A stretch of 59,110 nt of DNA from an uncultured Muribaculaceae bacterium (GCA_947627615.1 CANQWS010000020.1:1-59110), one strand, 5' to 3'. Positions 8,716 through 16,950 are shown, counted from the first letter of the stretch. Notes: generated by a model not told the origin, from the letters alone. Numbers and translations: made by a program.

Positions 8716-8724
8716 CAGCGGTAA

Positions 8725-9972
8725 TCAGATGCTACTGGGTTGTTCAGGTCTTTCGGTACGGTTTTGTTCGTTGCCCTGCGGCCCGGGATTTTCAATCTGT
8801 TCTCGGACCTGGCGGTTGATGGTGTCGGCCGTCTGCTCTCCCAGCCTGTGCGGGTCGGCGAACGTACTGTCCGGCTCGTTTTCTATATCTACGACAACAT
8901 CCTGATTCTCCTGCAAAGCCTCTTTGGATTCCTCGGCCATCTGCAAGGTGGTTTGCCGTCCGATGAAATAGCCAACGGTTCCTCCGACAATGAAAGACAG
9001 GGCTATGGCTATTATCATGTAATTGAATCGCCTGAAGTTGAATGATTTTCCTTTGGCTGTGGCCAGGGGCTTGTCATAGACGTGCTTCATGTTGCTGTTC
9101 CCGTCGTCGGCAATGAGGTCGTCGTCATTGTCGATTGTCCGGAACTCCGATTCGGAATCAAGGCTGATGCTGTTGCCCGGAGCCGATGTGGATATTTGCT
9201 GGGGTATATCAATGTTTGCTATCACTACGGTGATGTTGTCCTTGCCCCCGGCTTCCTTGGCCAGATCTATGAGTGTCGAAGCCTCGTTCTCAACGGTCAT
9301 CTTGCGGGATAGGACCTCGGCGATTTCGGCGGAATAGAGCATGTCGCTGAGACCGTCGGAGCAGAACAGGAACTGCGTGGACGAGAATATGGGGAATATG
9401 CCCGCATCGAGAAAATTTCTGTCGTCAGGCTCATGAAATTCCTCGCCGAGCGACCGTTCGATGATGTTGCGCTGCGGATGGGTCATGGCTTCTTCTTCAG
9501 TGAGCAGCCCCATTTCCTCGCGATAACCGACAAGCGAATGGTCATGGCTAAGTTTTTTCAGTCCTTCCTGAGGGGTGAACTGATACAGGCGCGAATCGCC
9601 CACGTGGACCATGTAGAGACGGCGCTCCTTCAGGGAGATTATTGCCGATGACAGCACGCATCCCATGTGGGAGCGGCTCGCATCGGCTTTCTTATGCTCC
9701 ACTATGCTGTTGTTGGCGGCTGTGACAGCTCTTTTCAGGAGCTCAAGGCAGTCCTCGCCCTGATGCGAACTGACAATGCCGGTTATTTCATCGCGGGCTA
9801 TTTCTGCGGCCACCTCGCCGCCTTCGTATCCGCCAATTCCGTCAATGGCGGCAAGCAGCAGATACGAGCCGTCCCATATCCGGCAGGCTATATAATTGTC
9901 CTCGTTGTTCTTGCGGACGTTACCTATGTCGGTAGCTCCGAAGAAACTCGCTGATACTTCTTTCTGGCTCAT
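8725..9972 (-). CDS. PP2C-family Ser/Thr phosphatase with C-terminal membrane anchor
   Basis: 415 residues. The catalytic domain (about 8-255) has every PP2C signature: GNVRKNNEDN, AAIDGIGGYEGG, MVHVGDSRLY, LFCSDGLSDML and GGKDNITVV, giving the metal-binding aspartates. A linker of about 65 residues leads to one membrane helix (about 322-345) and an acidic, Pro/Gln-rich tail of about 70 residues. This matches PstP of actinobacteria, which reverses PknA/PknB phosphorylation. The gene starts inside the stop of a 27-codon frame (ATGA overlap) and ends 9 nt before the SEDS-PBP gene. Confidence 0.92.
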   Translation of the reverse strand: MSQKEVSASFFGATDIGNVRKNNEDNYIACRIWDGSYLLLAAIDGIGGYEGGEVAAEIARDEITGIVSSHQGEDCLELLKRAVTAANNSIVEHKKADASRSHMGCVLSSAIISLKERRLYMVHVGDSRLYQFTPQEGLKKLSHDHSLVGYREEMGLLTEEEAMTHPQRNIIERSLGEEFHEPDDRNFLDAGIFPIFSSTQFLFCSDGLSDMLYSAEIAEVLSRKMTVENEASTLIDLAKEAGGKDNITVVIANIDIPQQISTSAPGNSISLDSESEFRTIDNDDDLIADDGNSNMKHVYDKPLATAKGKSFNFRRFNYMIIAIALSFIVGGTVGYFIGRQTTLQMAEESKEALQENQDVVVDIENEPDSTFADPHRLGEQTADTINRQVREQIENPGPQGNEQNRTERPEQPSSI

Positions 9973-10052
9973 CGCGGCAGGTGTTTAAAGTGATTGACAC
10001 AGAGATAGATTACGAGCAGTACAAGACTTGCTATGAAAATATAGTTCCACAT
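9969..10052 (-). CDS. 27-aa single-span membrane microprotein
   Basis: A short frame, MWNYIFIASLVLLVIYLCVN followed by HFKHLPR, fills the gap between the FHA and PP2C genes. It is one hydrophobic helix with a short basic tail, predicted N-out/C-in by the positive-inside rule. Its TGA overlaps the phosphatase ATG by 4 nt (ATGA), the hallmark of translational coupling. There is no clear Shine-Dalgarno site, which is normal in this phylum. It could be a true subunit or just a coupling leader peptide. I know of no named family. Confidence 0.55.
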   Translation of the reverse strand: MWNYIFIASLVLLVIYLCVNHFKHLPR

Positions 10053-10071
10053 GAGATGGTGAGTTTTTTCA

Positions 10072-11160
10072 TTAATCGGTTGCCGTGAATTTTATCTGGA
10101 CCTCGTCATCAAGGATTATTGTGGATTTCCGTGGAAGCATGACCCACGATGACGGATTGCATTCCATGGTACGCATGTTGAGTGTCGTGGGGCCTATGAC
10201 GCATATCTGGAATGTTCCTGCCGACGGATTGCGCCGGATTTTGACGTGCGGTGAAAGAATGCGGTCGCTGTTGACACGTATGACCTCCACGCCGTCGCTT
10301 CCGCGCATGGCGCTGCGGCCGGAGATGTGGACCTCGTCGGCGGTGACGGCCATTGTGTGTATCACCGAGTTGTCGTTTCCGTCAAGAAACTCTCCGTCCT
10401 GGGCCTCCAGAATGGCATGGTATGGGGCGGGCTGCATTGACGCTGTCCTCACGCCCGGCCCTCCGGCTGTCTCCGGCTTGTTTTTGAATCCGTTTCCTGT
10501 CTGAGAAGGGCGCGGACCGGCCGGCTTGCTGTCGTCAAGCGTCAGCTTAAGTTTCACACGGTCTTTTTCAATCAGATAGAGCTTGTTGAGAATCTCGGGA
10601 TTTATGCAGTTCCTTATGGCCCGCAGGGAGTTGACACCCTGAACTGTGGTGACGACCCTTCCGGTGCCTCTGGATGATTCCTTATTTCCTTCCGAGGGCG
10701 GGAAAAGCGTTGACTGAATCTGTATCACGATTCCGTTTTGCATATCGTCCTCGCTGACGCCGTCAATCTCGGCATCCTCCGGAATTTCCACGAGCTGGAA
10801 CTGCCAGTACTGCGAGTGAGGACTGTAGCCGGGGTATCTGTTTTTTGTGCGTTTTTTAATCTCGTCCACGAGCATCTTCTCGGCGCCTTGGGCCATGAAC
10901 GGGAAACTGTCCGATATCTCGCTGTAGTTGGCTGCTTTCAGGTAAATGGTGAAAGAGGTGTGATATAGGAAGTTATGGTCAGTGGTGAGCTTTTCTATGG
11001 TGGAAATGAAGTGCCTGAACAGAGTGTTGAGAATTTCATTGACGGTCACTTCCTCCGGGTTGATTCCCTGAGGCCGGCCTGCTTCAGCAGCTAATCCCGA
11101 AGTGTTGTTGTCTTCCGGCTCAGGCGAGAGGAAATCCCTTATTCTTCCGAAAAATGACAT
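10072..11160 (-). CDS. FhaA-like FHA domain protein, first gene of the locus
   Basis: 362 residues. The N-terminal domain (about 28-135) begins EVTVNEILNTLFRHFISTIE and includes HTSFTIYLKAANYSEI and the FQLVEIPEDAEI strand. This arrangement recalls the DUF3662 domain at the start of mycobacterial FhaA, though I can judge this only by eye. A linker rich in Pro, Gly and Asn follows, then a C-terminal FHA-like domain (about 275-362) with ISGRSAMRG and NSDRILSPHVKI as the phosphopeptide loops. It is the promoter-proximal gene, with a -7 box 36 nt upstream. The likely role is to bind phosphorylated kinase or cell-wall synthesis partners. Confidence 0.75.
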   Translation of the reverse strand: MSFFGRIRDFLSPEPEDNNTSGLAAEAGRPQGINPEEVTVNEILNTLFRHFISTIEKLTTDHNFLYHTSFTIYLKAANYSEISDSFPFMAQGAEKMLVDEIKKRTKNRYPGYSPHSQYWQFQLVEIPEDAEIDGVSEDDMQNGIVIQIQSTLFPPSEGNKESSRGTGRVVTTVQGVNSLRAIRNCINPEILNKLYLIEKDRVKLKLTLDDSKPAGPRPSQTGNGFKNKPETAGGPGVRTASMQPAPYHAILEAQDGEFLDGNDNSVIHTMAVTADEVHISGRSAMRGSDGVEVIRVNSDRILSPHVKIRRNPSAGTFQICVIGPTTLNMRTMECNPSSWVMLPRKSTIILDDEVQIKFTATD

Positions 11161-11195
11161 AGAGTATGTGTTGGCTTATTGATGTATGTTATCCG

Positions 11196-11203
11196 CAAAA
11201 ATA
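11196..11203 (-). promoter_or_regulatory. -7 promoter box of the kinase/SEDS-PBP operon
   Basis: TATTTTTG on the minus strand fits TAnnTTTG and lies 36 nt before the FHA start. No convincing -33 element is seen. It is back to back with a plus-strand box at 11217-11224, so the two promoters overlap. Confidence 0.55.
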
Positions 11204-11216
11204 CAAAAAAAATTCG

Positions 11217-11224
11217 TAATTTTG
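11217..11224 (+). promoter_or_regulatory. -7 promoter box of the EEP-family gene
   Basis: TAATTTTG fits the Bacteroidetes -7 consensus and lies 30 nt before the ATG at 11255. Confidence 0.6.
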
Positions 11225-11254
11225 GACCATCATATAAAATTGCAATGATTTCCC

Positions 11255-12559
11255 ATGAAAAAAATCTTCCTTTTCACGCTGGCTGTGGCAGTAAGCGTAA
11301 TTGCCATGGCGTCAGCACCTCAGAAACCGGCAACCATAGTTGCTGCAAGTTACAATCTCCGTCAGGCAAACCACTCCGATTCCGTGGCCGGCAACGGCTG
11401 GGGGCGTCGTCTGCCAGTGCTTGCTGACCTTATCCGTTTCCACGGATTTGAAATCTTCGGAACGCAGGAAGGATTCAAGCCTCAGCTTGAGGGACTCAAA
11501 GCCCTGTTGCCCGGATATGAATACACCGGAAAAGGGCGTGATGACGGAAAAGATGCCGGCGAACATTCGGCTATATTCTACCGCACCGATCTGTTCGAAC
11601 TGCTTGACAGCGGCGATTTCTGGATGTCGGAGACTCCGGAAGTTCCCGGTAAGGGATGGGATGCGGTACTGCCGCGAATCTGCTCCTGGGGAAAATTCCT
11701 GCACTATCCTTCAGGCCGTGTGTTTGTGTTCATGAGCCTTCACATGGACCATGTGGGCAAACAGGCCCGCATTGAGAGCGCGAAACTCGTGAAGGAAAAA
11801 ATCAAGGAGATAGCGGGAGACGAACCGGCAATTGTGACTGGCGATTTCAATGTCGACCAGACACACCAGTCCTACCGCACCATGACCGGCAACGGAGACA
11901 TGCTCGATTCATACGAGGTGGCCGCGATACGTTTTGCGCCCAACGGCACATTCAACTCCTACCAGACTGACAATTACACCGAATCGCGTATTGACCATGT
12001 CTTTATCACCCCCAATATAAAGGTTGAGAAATACGGCGTGCTTACAGACACTTACCGCACTGACGACGGAGAGGCGAGCGATGTTTCTCTCAATGCGGCT
12101 CCGAGCGAGATTTCAGCGAAGAAATACACTGCAAGAACACCGTCGGACCATTTCCCCGTGATGGTTGTTCTGGAACTGCCGAAGCCGGAAGGTTTCACCT
12201 CTCTGAAATCAGTATTCGATGAAATAAAGGAAATTCCCGGAATGGATTATCTTGACAGCAAGGAACTGAAAAAGAGCGGATTGGTTGACAAACAGGTTGC
12301 AGAGGCCGTATTCCATGCCAATGCCGAACCGAGGGGACAGCTGCTTGAAATCGTTTCACGCATTCCCGATTCGCTTGTTGAACGCGAGGAAGAGGATGAT
12401 ACACACCGCATCTGCCGCCGTTATTTCAATCCCCTGACTCCTGATTCAAGCGTAGGCGAAGCCCTGTTTTTCGTTGTGGGACATGGCGGAAATGACACAG
12501 TTGTGCTTTATTCACCCAAAATAAAGGCTTCAGACCTTGAACGATTCTTTATTAATTAG
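11255..12559 (+). CDS. Secreted endonuclease/exonuclease/phosphatase family protein with C-terminal DUF4252-like part
   Basis: 434 residues with a clear signal peptide (MKKIFLFTLAVAVSVIAMAS). Residues about 28-310 are an EEP fold: ASYNLRQ, GTQEGFKP (metal-binding Glu), VTGDFNVDQ, SRIDHVFITPN and the closing TPSDHFPVMVVLEL. The family cleaves phosphodiester or phosphomonoester bonds in nucleic acids, lipids or inositols; the close secreted relatives in Bacteroidetes have unknown substrates. Residues about 315-434 form a separate alpha/beta domain with KEIPGMDYLDSKELK and a hydrophobic VVLYSPKIKASDLERFF end, which reminds me of DUF4252 proteins. That assignment is tentative. Confidence 0.8.
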   Translation: MKKIFLFTLAVAVSVIAMASAPQKPATIVAASYNLRQANHSDSVAGNGWGRRLPVLADLIRFHGFEIFGTQEGFKPQLEGLKALLPGYEYTGKGRDDGKDAGEHSAIFYRTDLFELLDSGDFWMSETPEVPGKGWDAVLPRICSWGKFLHYPSGRVFVFMSLHMDHVGKQARIESAKLVKEKIKEIAGDEPAIVTGDFNVDQTHQSYRTMTGNGDMLDSYEVAAIRFAPNGTFNSYQTDNYTESRIDHVFITPNIKVEKYGVLTDTYRTDDGEASDVSLNAAPSEISAKKYTARTPSDHFPVMVVLELPKPEGFTSLKSVFDEIKEIPGMDYLDSKELKKSGLVDKQVAEAVFHANAEPRGQLLEIVSRIPDSLVEREEEDDTHRICRRYFNPLTPDSSVGEALFFVVGHGGNDTVVLYSPKIKASDLERFFIN

Positions 12560-12586
12560 AGATAATTACCCCAGCTGGTAAAAATA

Positions 12587-12623
12587 AATCCGGGCTCCTT
12601 GTCAGTGACATGGGGCCCGGATT
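12587..12623. terminator. Bidirectional terminator between the EEP and Tpx-fusion genes
   Basis: A perfect 9-bp stem, AATCCGGGC (12587-12595) with GCCCGGATT (12615-12623). On the minus strand it is followed by TTATTTTTACC, a good U-run for the Tpx-fusion transcript. Confidence 0.75.
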
Positions 12624-12651
12624 GAATTATCAGTCTATAATAGTGCAGGAA

Positions 12652-14499
12652 TCAATATTTGCCTTTGAGCACGTTGATGGCTGCTTCATAGTCAGGTTCT
12701 TCGGTGATTTCATTGACGAGTTCGCGGTAAATGACCTCACCATCGGGATTGATCACTACGACGGCACGTGTCAGAAGTCCGGCAAGAGGACCGTCGACGA
12801 GCATCACTCCATATTTCTCTCCGAACTGGGGCGAGCGGAAAGCCGATGCTGGAATCACGTTCTTGAGACCTTCGATGGTGCAGAAACGTCCCATTGCGAA
12901 AGGCAGGTCCTCGGACACGCATACAACTTTGGTGTCTTTCAGGCGGCCGGCCTCTTCATTGAATTTACGCACGCTGCGGGCGCATACATCGGTATCGAGA
13001 CTCGGGAAAATATTCAGTACTACATACTGGCCTTTGAAATCCTCGCTCTTGACCGGCTGAAGACCTAATCCGGTGAGGTTGAACGCGGGAGCTTTTGACC
13101 CTACGGCGGGAAGTGAGCCATAAGTATGGCAGGGTTGTTCTTTGAAATTTACAGTTTCCATAGATGTTGCTATTGAGTTATTGTTATGTTCGGTATTGTC
13201 TTGGGTATTTTTGTTCACGGATACACTTGTCGACGGTATGAGGGCCATCTTTTGTATAACATCGGAAGCGAGGTCATTGTTGTAACCCACAATCACATTC
13301 CTGACAATTCCGTCGGCGTCGGCTATGATCACGGCCGGCAGGGAGGCGGCTCCGCAGTCACGGGCCAGAGGACTGGCGCCCATCAGCAGATGCTCTCCGG
13401 GCCTGATTTCAGGAACGGTCTCTTCAATCATTTCAACATGCTTGTCAACAAAAGCCATGATGAAATCGGCGTTGAAGGGGAGTGCGTCAATTGCGGAACG
13501 GAGCGACGCTATCATTTCAGGCGTGAAACCATGGGAGGCGTCAAGCAGCGCCACTACCGTCGGGACCGCGAATGAATCGGCTGTGCGGCGCATGTAGCGC
13601 TCGCCGGTGGTGGTAAGCAATGCGAATCCGGGCAACCGGCTCCCCGGTAGATTTTCTATTCTGAAATTGCTCTCGCGGAAATTCTCGAATACGTCAGGAT
13701 ACCGTTTCATCAGCGATTCCTCTGTGATGGGAACGCATTTCGCCGACAGCCGTGTGTCGCTGTATCTTACGGTCACAGTCTGTTCGCTGACCGCGCCGGG
13801 ATTGTTCTCAAGAAATGCCGCCACGGGCATCAGGTCAGTTTTGTTGAAGACGTAGGTAGCCTCCATGGCAACGGTGCCTTTAAGTCTCATCACGGCTTCA
13901 AGGGTAATCCGCCGCTGGCCGTCAATCAGTGTGTCAGGGTGAGCGGTTATCTGATAGCCGTCGGTCGCCGACATGTGCCGCAGTTCTTCGGCGAGAGTTG
14001 CGGGCAGCAGATTAGCGAACTGGGCTGTGCGTTGTACGCCCGAAAATCCCTTGCGTCCTTTGGCCGGAGCGATGAAAGGCATGGGGTCCCATTTCAGGTG
14101 ATATTCCTGAAGCCGCTCGCCAGCATAGCGGTAATGGTTTCCGTCATAGTAGGCGGCGAATCCGCTGACAGGATCTTCGCGTGAAGTCATGGTCCAGTCA
14201 ATCAGATAGCTGCAGGAGAGCAGAGTGTCGGCCTTATCGGAAATCTGTGTGAGATCAATGTCGTAGACAACGTCATCGTTCAGCTGAGGCATCGTCACGG
14301 AGAATGAAGCCTTGGACTGGTAGCACTCTATGTTTTCAAGAGCGGATATGATGTCGGCTACAGCCACATTGCCGGCTGTTTTCGCGGCTGATAATTCGTT
14401 GGCGGGGCTTAGGGCCATCAGGCAGGCCAATAGCATTGCATTGCGTTGCATGATTGTGGTTTTTGGTGATGAATCTGAAGTTTCAACATTCATGTTCAA
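12652..14499 (-). CDS. Exported protein fused to a complete thiol peroxidase (Tpx)
   Basis: 615 residues from the first ATG; the second Met (Met17, position 14451) gives a better signal peptide, MQRNAMLLACLMALSPANEL. About 45-270 is a LolA-like beta-rich region. About 300-425 is thioredoxin-like (SRLPGFALLTTTGE, later SLPAVIIADADG) but lacks CxxC at the usual place. An Asn-rich, AT-rich linker (428-446) leads to Met447, where a full-length 169-residue Tpx begins (METVNFKEQPCHTYGSLPAV). Peroxidatic Cys506 lies in DTDVCARSVRKFN and resolving Cys540 in DLPFAMGRFCTIEGL. Tpx reduces hydroperoxides and is normally a separate protein. The linker looks like translated former leader DNA, so Met447 could also act as an internal start. 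Confidence 0.85.
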   Translation of the reverse strand: MNMNVETSDSSPKTTIMQRNAMLLACLMALSPANELSAAKTAGNVAVADIISALENIECYQSKASFSVTMPQLNDDVVYDIDLTQISDKADTLLSCSYLIDWTMTSREDPVSGFAAYYDGNHYRYAGERLQEYHLKWDPMPFIAPAKGRKGFSGVQRTAQFANLLPATLAEELRHMSATDGYQITAHPDTLIDGQRRITLEAVMRLKGTVAMEATYVFNKTDLMPVAAFLENNPGAVSEQTVTVRYSDTRLSAKCVPITEESLMKRYPDVFENFRESNFRIENLPGSRLPGFALLTTTGERYMRRTADSFAVPTVVALLDASHGFTPEMIASLRSAIDALPFNADFIMAFVDKHVEMIEETVPEIRPGEHLLMGASPLARDCGAASLPAVIIADADGIVRNVIVGYNNDLASDVIQKMALIPSTSVSVNKNTQDNTEHNNNSIATSMETVNFKEQPCHTYGSLPAVGSKAPAFNLTGLGLQPVKSEDFKGQYVVLNIFPSLDTDVCARSVRKFNEEAGRLKDTKVVCVSEDLPFAMGRFCTIEGLKNVIPASAFRSPQFGEKYGVMLVDGPLAGLLTRAVVVINPDGEVIYRELVNEITEEPDYEAAINVLKGKY

Positions 14500-14547
14500 A
14501 TATTTGTTCGCTGCGTTTAACTATGCTTTTCAGCCTGTATTGCACGG

Positions 14548-14555
14548 CAAAATTA
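14548..14555 (-). promoter_or_regulatory. -7 promoter box of the Tpx-fusion gene
   Basis: TAATTTTG on the minus strand, about 50 nt before the first ATG of the fusion. No similar box precedes the internal tpx ATG at 13161. Confidence 0.55.
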
Positions 14556-14753
14556 TGTATTCTTGTGGAAAAGGCAGATTTGTCCGTACGGTTTTTAATA
14601 AATTTTGTCTTTTTTGTACCTTGGAGTGGTTAAAATGGGATATTCAGTCATAAAATTTAAGGTTCGTGTTAAATTCTTTGAACAAATCCGGAATGACTGT
14701 GTTAACTTAAGAAAACATTCAATCACTTTCTTTTAACCTAAAATTACAAATCG

Positions 14754-15308
14754 ATGAAAAAGTTATTAGCAATCGCTTTAGTAGCATTAGTATCTCTTGG
14801 AGTTTCTGCCCAGAATAAATTCTATGTAGGCGGCGAGGCCGGCTTTGTTCATGATGGCGAAGACAACACCAACGAACTCTCGCTTCTGCCTGAAATCGGC
14901 TACAATCTGACCGACAATCTGGCTGTGGGAACAGTCATAGGCTGGCAATACAAGCACTTCAACGGCGAGGGCATCTCCACCAATCTTTTCCGTTTCAACC
15001 CCTATCTCCGTTACACTTATTTCAAAACTTCCAACAATCTTGTCAATCTTTTCATTGACGGTGCCGTTGGTGTAGGTCTTGGCTGGACCAGTACGGACGA
15101 TGACGATTCGGACACTGCCGTAGTATGGGAAATAGGTCTGAAACCGGGCGTTGCCATTAACCTTACCGACAGGTTCTCACTCGTGGCCCACATAGGAATG
15201 CTCGGCTACAGGGGAGTGAACGACGCAGCCAAGCCCGCATATCATTCCAAAGGCGGTCTTGACCTCAGCGGAAATAATCTTAGCTTCGGATTCTACTATC
15301 ACTTCTGA
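14754..15308 (+). CDS. Small outer-membrane beta-barrel protein
   Basis: 184 residues. A signal peptide, MKKLLAIALVALVSLGVSAQ, precedes about eight amphipathic strands with alternating aromatic residues (KFYVGGEAGFVH, LAVGTVIGWQYK, FNPYLRYTYFK, LFIDGAVGVGLGW). It ends in FGFYYHF, a C-terminal aromatic of the kind recognised by the BAM complex. This is the OmpX/OMP_b-brl class of 8-strand barrels, with no function readable. It is transcribed alone; the 254-bp gap upstream shows no promoter I could assign with confidence. Confidence 0.85.
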   Translation: MKKLLAIALVALVSLGVSAQNKFYVGGEAGFVHDGEDNTNELSLLPEIGYNLTDNLAVGTVIGWQYKHFNGEGISTNLFRFNPYLRYTYFKTSNNLVNLFIDGAVGVGLGWTSTDDDDSDTAVVWEIGLKPGVAINLTDRFSLVAHIGMLGYRGVNDAAKPAYHSKGGLDLSGNNLSFGFYYHF

Positions 15309-15432
15309 TAGATAATCACATAATTACCAAACCTGAGTATCATGGGGCCGTGAGCTTTTGCCACGGCCTTTGATGTGTCCGAGCAACCTTTATGTCATGC
15401 GGATTGTTGTAACATCGAAAAAACAACCCGCT

Positions 15433-15885
15433 ATGAAAAAGTTTCTTTTAATTCTGTTATTATTGGTGGCCTGTGCGGGCACTTCTTCGGCTTTCCCTTT
15501 TGACAAATATACCCTTGACCGCAAGGACCTGCCGGAAGCCGCGCGCGAAATGCTCGACAAATATTTCCCCAAGGCCAAAATCGGTATGATAAAGGTTGAC
15601 CGTCATTTTCTGAAAAAGACGGATTATGACGTGCGAATGGTCAACGGCACCACTATCGAATTCAAGAATTTAGGCAAATGGTCGTCGGTTGACTGCAAGA
15701 ACCGCGAGGTGCCCGAAGAGCTTATCCCGGGCGCAATCAAGAGGTATGTCAAGAAAAATTTCAGCGAACTGAAGATTAATATGATCAAGAAAAAATCGTC
15801 GGGCTACGAAATCAGACTGTCCGATGACGTTGAACTGAAATTTGACCTTCTCGGCACGTTCAAAGGCGCGGTGATTGACAACTAA
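15433..15885 (+). CDS. Secreted PepSY-like protein
   Basis: About 150 residues when started at MKKFLLILLLLVACAG, which gives a proper signal peptide; an earlier in-frame ATG at 15358 would put 25 unlikely residues in front. Two repeats follow (about 30-85 and 95-150), each with a helix carrying FPKAKIGMIK or FSELKINMIK and then strands such as DYDVRMVNGTTIEFK and GYEIRLSDDVELKFD. This is the double PepSY-like (DUF2874) layout common in Bacteroidetes. Function is unknown. The stop codon is part of the following terminator stem. Confidence 0.8.
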   Translation: MKKFLLILLLLVACAGTSSAFPFDKYTLDRKDLPEAAREMLDKYFPKAKIGMIKVDRHFLKKTDYDVRMVNGTTIEFKNLGKWSSVDCKNREVPEELIPGAIKRYVKKNFSELKINMIKKKSSGYEIRLSDDVELKFDLLGTFKGAVIDN

Positions 15886-15917
15886 GAGCCGGTTCGACAA
15901 CAAAAACCGGCTCTTAG
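15882..15917. terminator. 13-bp hairpin sharing sequence with the IS5-like terminal repeat
   Basis: CTAAGAGCCGGTT (15882-15894) pairs perfectly with AACCGGCTCTTAG (15905-15917). The left arm and loop read GAGCCGGTTCGACAA, identical to the first 15 bases of the inverted repeats at 21701 and 22418. The stem starts inside the stop codon of the PepSY-like gene. It serves both converging genes and is followed by TTTA. Confidence 0.75.
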
Positions 15918-15939
15918 TTTACGGATATGTCTTTTATTC

Positions 15940-16923
15940 TCATTCTATTGTGATAAGAACATATTTCTGAGTGCCGAGGCCGAGGCTTTCGGCATAGTCA
16001 AGCGCATGGATTCCGTTGCGGTCGGCCATTCTCTTTTCGAGATGTACTTTACCGTGGTCGGTGGAATTGCGCACGGCATCAACGCAAGCACGGTCAAGGG
16101 CAACCGGGTCGAGGGAAGCGAATATGCCTATGTCCGACATCTGTACCGGAGCCGGTTTTGCGACACAGTCACAATCCACGGAGAGATTGTTGGCCACGTT
16201 GATGTAGAGGATATTTTCGCCGGCATGGTCTACGACCGCTTCGGCAGCTTCGGTCATGGTCTCCAGAAAGACATCCTGCGTGGCGGCATGGTCCCAGAGG
16301 GTCTTCACATCGGTTGTCACTCCGCCGGAATGTACCCATGCTTTGCCGGCGCTTGACTGGACGCCTATGCCCATGTTCTTGATGGCGCCGCCGAATCCGG
16401 CCATGGGATGACCCTTGAAGTGTGACAGGATTATGGCGAAATCGTAGTCAAGCCAGTCCTTGCCGATGAGAGCGTAGTTGATGTGGCGTCCTTTCTTCAC
16501 CGGAATCGCAGTCTCTCCGTTCTCGTCAAGCAGGTCGAAGGGTGCTATTTGAGTGAACCCGTGTTCGCGGGCCAGTTCAAGATGGTCCTTGTTGTCCAGT
16601 CTGGCACCGGCGTAGGCGGTGTTGCACTCCACTATGGTAGCGTCAAGACCGTTTACCAGCGGACGGATCAGGGCGGGGGAGAGGTGGTTGGGATTGCCCT
16701 TTTCGCCGGTGGAAATCTTCACGCAGACTTTACCTTTGGCCTTGCGGTCAAGTGCGTTGTAGATCTTGATGAGATTCTCGGGCGTGATTTCCTTTATGAA
16801 ATAGACTGTGGCCACGGAGTCCGAAGTAGTGGGGGCCACCTGCTGGGCTTTTACTCCTACGGCATTGAAGCTCAGTGTCAGTAATGCGATGGCAGTCAGT
16901 CTGAGAAACGTTTTCGCTTTCAT
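15940..16923 (-). CDS. Secreted DUF362 family protein
   Basis: 327 residues with signal peptide (MKAKTFLRLTAIALLTLSFN, cleavage near KAQQ). The DUF362 core shows VCVKISTGEKGNPNHLSP, LILSHFKGHPMAGFGGAIKNMGIG-type residues around 165-190, and a DPVALDRACVDAV segment near 275. DUF362 proteins are often fused to ferredoxin domains or linked to Fe-S chemistry; this one has no ferredoxin domain, and a CDC motif is near 255. The biochemical role is unknown. It lies 27 nt downstream of the MFS gene on the same strand, so the two probably form an operon. Confidence 0.8.
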   Translation of the reverse strand: MKAKTFLRLTAIALLTLSFNAVGVKAQQVAPTTSDSVATVYFIKEITPENLIKIYNALDRKAKGKVCVKISTGEKGNPNHLSPALIRPLVNGLDATIVECNTAYAGARLDNKDHLELAREHGFTQIAPFDLLDENGETAIPVKKGRHINYALIGKDWLDYDFAIILSHFKGHPMAGFGGAIKNMGIGVQSSAGKAWVHSGGVTTDVKTLWDHAATQDVFLETMTEAAEAVVDHAGENILYINVANNLSVDCDCVAKPAPVQMSDIGIFASLDPVALDRACVDAVRNSTDHGKVHLEKRMADRNGIHALDYAESLGLGTQKYVLITIE

Positions 16924-16950
16924 GATTAATCGGTCTAAATAGGTGACGGA

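Noticed and set aside
13162-13260. Separate promoter for tpx before its internal start
   Set aside because: No TAnnTTTG box is present on the minus strand in this stretch.
15882-15917. Minimal insertion of the IS5-like element
   Set aside because: The flanks are TAA and TTA rather than a direct repeat and the arms are only 13 bp; it acts as a hairpin terminator, though the sequence link is reported as a finding.
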